This document shows, piece by piece, positions 6,059 through 8,254 of a stretch of 8,254 bases of DNA. This stretch comes from CALLQB01 sp036479275 (GTDB lineage: Bacteria > Actinomycetota > Acidimicrobiia > Acidimicrobiales > SHLQ01): assembly GCA_965524675.1 (NCBI GenBank), contig CBERPN010000194.1, positions 1-8,254 of the forward strand, written 5' to 3'. A program made the translations under genes and the position numbers. Position 1 is the first letter of the stretch. Every line of letters begins with the position of its first letter. The notes under the pieces were generated by a model, which was not told the DNA's origin, did no database searches, and worked only from the letters and a program-made list of their open reading frames with translations.

Positions 6059-6793
6059 ATGACGGTAGTTGTTGAACAGCACGACCGAATTCGAGTGATC
6101 ACCATCGACCGACCCGAGGTGCGCAACGCGGTCGATGGACCCACAGCGCAACTTCTATTCGACGCGTTCATGCGGTTCGACGGGGACGATTCGAGCGACG
6201 TGGCGATCCTCACCGGGGCGTCGGGAACCTTCTGTGCTGGCGCCGACCTGAAGGGTATCGCCGATGGTCGAGGCAATCGGGTTGAAGCCGACGCGCCTGA
6301 TGAAATTGTGGGTTCGCTCGGCCCGATGGGTCCGACCCGATTGCAGCTAACGAAGCCGGTGATAGCCGCGGTCGAAGGACATGCGGTTGCCGGCGGACTG
6401 GAACTGGCGTTGTGGTGCGACCTGCGGGTGGCGGCCAGCGATGCGACCTTTGGTGTGTATTGCCGACGCTGGGGTGTTCCCTTGGTCGACGGCGGCACGA
6501 TCCGGTTGCCAAGGTTGGTGGGCCAGAGCATGGCAAGCGACATGATTCTGACCGGGCGAGGCCTCGGTGGCGAAGAGGCTCACCGGGTTGGGCTGGCCAA
6601 TCGATTGGTCGAGCCAGGTAACGCTCTCACCGAAGCGCTCGTGCTGGCTCAACAGGTCGCAGCGTTTCCACAGCTGTGTCTGCGCAGCGACCGGATATCG
6701 TCGCTCGATCAGTGGTCGCTGTCGCTCGGCGAGGCGCTGCACCACGAAACGTTTCTCGGCCTAGCAACACTCAAGTCGGGCGATTCACATTAA
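6059..6793 (+). CDS. enoyl-CoA hydratase/isomerase (crotonase) family protein
   Basis: A 244-residue crotonase-fold protein (PF00378), slightly shorter than the usual 255-265. The CoA-binding and oxyanion-hole elements are present: CAGADLK at 59-65 and VEGHAVAGGLELAL with G113. E115 matches the first catalytic Glu of enoyl-CoA hydratase (Glu144 of the rat enzyme). The second (rat Glu164) aligns with C135 in FGVYCRRWGVPLVDGGT, and an Asp (D144) stands in the following loop. The FGV-x-CRRWGVP-x-x-DGGT pattern appears, from memory, to mark a distinct crotonase subgroup. Standard hydration of 2-enoyl-CoA is therefore not assured; isomerase, hydrolase or another acyl-CoA reaction is possible. It is translated from a clear AGGAG and is probably cotranscribed with cysQ. 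No other beta-oxidation gene is adjacent. The family is certain and the reaction is not. Confidence 0.9.
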   Translation: MTVVVEQHDRIRVITIDRPEVRNAVDGPTAQLLFDAFMRFDGDDSSDVAILTGASGTFCAGADLKGIADGRGNRVEADAPDEIVGSLGPMGPTRLQLTKPVIAAVEGHAVAGGLELALWCDLRVAASDATFGVYCRRWGVPLVDGGTIRLPRLVGQSMASDMILTGRGLGGEEAHRVGLANRLVEPGNALTEALVLAQQVAAFPQLCLRSDRISSLDQWSLSLGEALHHETFLGLATLKSGDSH

Positions 6794-6853
6794 GGAGATG
6801 CTCGCTTCGCCAGGGGAGAAGGATGAGGCGGAACCTTCCCCCTCTAATTCGTT

Positions 6854-6897
6854 CTGGTCGGGCAGGTGGCCCCCAGAGGGGCCACCTGCCCGACCAG
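6854..6897 (+). terminator. strong 20-bp perfect hairpin downstream of the crotonase gene
   Basis: The arms at 6854-6873 and 6878-6897 are perfectly complementary over 20 bp with a 4-nt loop CAGA. The hairpin begins 60 bp after the crotonase stop and is very GC-rich. It is followed by G/T-rich sequence (TTGGGGGTTTGGGGG), not a clean T-tract. Its position suggests transcription termination or mRNA 3'-end protection for the cysQ-crotonase unit. Confidence 0.6.
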
Positions 6898-6955
6898 TTG
6901 GGGGTTTGGGGGCAATACTTCTGGTGGCCCACAGACGCTGACTTGTCACCGGTTG

Positions 6956-7024
6956 TGTGCGCTATCGCACAGAACGAGCCTTTTCTACGCGAAAGGGTTG
7001 TTGTTGAGCCGCTCGACTGAGCGG
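6956..7024. other. two small palindromes in the leader of the repeat-protein gene
   Basis: TGTGCG-CTAT-CGCACA (6956-6971) and CCGCTC-GACT-GAGCGG (7009-7024) are perfect 6-bp inverted repeats in the 153 bp between the large hairpin and ATG 7051. They could be operator sites or leader hairpins; 6-bp repeats in GC-rich DNA may also be chance. No convincing promoter was found in this interval. Confidence 0.35.
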
Positions 7025-7034
7025 TAAGCCAGCT

Positions 7035-7040
7035 AGGGAG
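7035..7040 (+). promoter_or_regulatory. probable ribosome-binding site of the repeat-protein gene
   Basis: AGGGAG ends 10 nt before ATG 7051. The spacing is a little long but it is the only purine-rich site ahead of the start. It implies a transcript with a leader, unlike the other first genes in the window. Confidence 0.5.
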
Positions 7041-7050
7041 CGAACCTGCA

Positions 7051-8254
7051 ATGTCTGTCCGAAGTCCACATCAAACAGTACGTTTCGAGCCGAGAATCTT
7101 GACTTTCATATTGGTGATCGTTTCGTTGCTTGCCAGCTTGGTCGTCGCCGCCGATGCATCTCCCGAGCCGAGCGATCTTGTCACCGCCCCCCTCGGCCCT
7201 GACATCATCAACACCCTCAACGATGTTGACAACCCGGTTCGGATGGTATCGATCGCGCTCGATAGCCAGGGCCTACCGTCCGTTGCCTATTTCGACCGCA
7301 ACGATAGAACGATGTTCGTCAGGTGTCTCGATGTTGATTGTGCATCCACCGCGAGCCCACGGAGGGTTTCGAAGCAGGTGAAAGCCATCAGACCAGAGGA
7401 GATCCGCATGGCTAGGAATGACGGCCCCGTTCTCGCGCTGGATCGAGATGATCGGCCGGTTATCGCCTACTTTGAGAATCCTTTCGATGAGCCGGAACTA
7501 ACAGTCGTGCGCTGCACTAATAACGGTTGTAGGGGTACACAGGCACCCGTATCAGTTACTCCTCGCTCTGGCCAAGACTCGCTGGCGATGGTTCTTGACC
7601 GCGATGGGTATCCAGTCGTTGCCTACTTGAGTGAAGATGGGCCGACGGTGGTGCACTGCAGCAACGCCGATTGCAGCGGCAACCCAACCAGCCATTCGCC
7701 AGTCGCCGATGAGCCCTTCGCCACGGGAATCTCGATCGTGCTCGCTGAGAACGGCAATCCGATTGTTGCATTCTCCGATGGTATTGACATCAAGTTGTTG
7801 CTCTGCCGGAACCAGAGTTGCAGCGGTCCGCATTCATCTAGTTCCCCAGCGGCTGTCGAGGGTCTGCGCTACGGGAGGATGGGGCGCCCGTCCTTGACGC
7901 TTGACTCTCAGGGCTACCCAGTGATTGGCTACGCCAGTGCTGGCATGATGATGGTGTTGCATTGTTCGAACCCGGACTGCAGCGGAGATCAGACGGCACA
8001 GACCGTCGATACCTCTGATGACCGGCTGGTGCGCTCCATTCTGTCGCTTTCGGTCGATTCGCAGGACTACCCGGTTCTCGCCTATCAGGCGCATAGTGGA
8101 AGGGAGGAAGTGGTCCTGAGAATCTCTGACTCTGATCTTGCGGTGTTGCATTGTTCGAACGCTGATTGCAGTGGAGCGCAGTCTCCGTCCTATCCCGATA
8201 CTGCTGGAAATACGGGGATGTCGCCGTCGATGGTGCTGGACGGGTCGGGTAATC
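7051..8254 (+). CDS. secreted repeat protein with C-x4-C pairs, 3' end outside window
   Basis: The frame is open from ATG 7051 to the right edge (401 complete codons, no stop). The N-terminus has basic residues, then a hydrophobic stretch (about 17-33) ending in VVAADAS, which reads as a Sec signal peptide or anchor with possible cleavage after AADA. The rest is a tandem repeat. Each unit has a strand such as LDRDGYPVVAY, a variable segment, and a strand ending in the pattern HCSNADCSG. Six cysteine pairs are seen at 92/97, 155/160, 203/208, 252/257, 305/310 and 368/373, all C-x4-C, with repeat lengths of 48-63 residues; a seventh unit starts near 391. Repeated short beta strands suggest a beta-propeller-like extracellular protein with one disulfide (or bound metal) per blade. 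I do not recognise a named family and no catalytic motif is visible. It may be a surface binding or adhesion protein. Confidence 0.75.
   Translation, partial: MSVRSPHQTVRFEPRILTFILVIVSLLASLVVAADASPEPSDLVTAPLGPDIINTLNDVDNPVRMVSIALDSQGLPSVAYFDRNDRTMFVRCLDVDCASTASPRRVSKQVKAIRPEEIRMARNDGPVLALDRDDRPVIAYFENPFDEPELTVVRCTNNGCRGTQAPVSVTPRSGQDSLAMVLDRDGYPVVAYLSEDGPTVVHCSNADCSGNPTSHSPVADEPFATGISIVLAENGNPIVAFSDGIDIKLLLCRNQSCSGPHSSSSPAAVEGLRYGRMGRPSLTLDSQGYPVIGYASAGMMMVLHCSNPDCSGDQTAQTVDTSDDRLVRSILSLSVDSQDYPVLAYQAHSGREEVVLRISDSDLAVLHCSNADCSGAQSPSYPDTAGNTGMSPSMVLDGSGN

Noticed and set aside
6676..7020. Open reading frame overlapping the crotonase end and crossing the large hairpin
   Set aside because: Most of its first part is a shadow of the crotonase gene in another frame, its middle is the hairpin DNA, and the protein shows no recognisable pattern or ribosome-binding site.
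7552..8151. Minus-strand frames opposite the repeat-protein gene
   Set aside because: They are mirrors of a clear secreted repeat protein on the plus strand, with no start signals or family resemblance.

Overview
The window reads as a chromosomal stretch of a high-GC actinobacterium. The best guess is the Acidimicrobiia, based on the Thr/Pro-rich protein tail at the left edge, an actinobacterial-type CysQ, high-GC codon use, and start codons sitting directly behind -10-like hexamers as in leaderless transcripts. The lineage is inferred; there is no rRNA or marker gene to prove it. No mobile element, CRISPR array, tRNA or rRNA was seen.

Layout from left to right: the 3' end of a UPF0182-family membrane protein gene (+, cut by the left edge); a convergent acetoacetyl-CoA synthetase gene (-); a divergent DsbA/FrnE-type thioredoxin-fold oxidoreductase gene (+); a convergent gene for a membrane-anchored stand-alone FMN/3Fe-4S glutamate-synthase-like protein (-); a divergent two-gene unit encoding a CysQ-type phosphatase and a crotonase-family protein (+); and, after a strong hairpin, the start of a secreted protein built of repeats that each carry a C-x4-C pair (+, cut by the right edge).

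The key observation is the FrnE-type gene. A conventional reading starts it at GTG 2981 and loses the first strand and the whole redox motif. Reading from ATG 2918 instead gives a complete 205-residue family member in which the first Cys of the expected C-P-W-C active site is an in-frame TGA (2957-2959). Beginning 12 nt after the TGA is an 8-bp hairpin with a 5-nt loop containing GU, which has the geometry of a bacterial SECIS element. The gene is therefore best read as a selenoprotein with a Sec-Pro-Trp-Cys active site.

Four transcript-first genes (acetoacetyl-CoA synthetase, the selenoprotein, the glutamate-synthase-like gene and cysQ) have a TANNNT hexamer ending 6-8 nt before the start codon and no Shine-Dalgarno sequence. 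The downstream operon gene (crotonase) has a good AGGAG. Both divergent intergenic regions contain long inverted repeats, and further large hairpins lie at one convergent gene end and behind the crotonase. The enzymes cover separate housekeeping jobs (ketone-body or acyl-CoA activation, thiol redox, amino-nitrogen or flavin chemistry, sulfur-nucleotide recycling, acyl-CoA metabolism), and apart from cysQ-crotonase they do not form one pathway operon.
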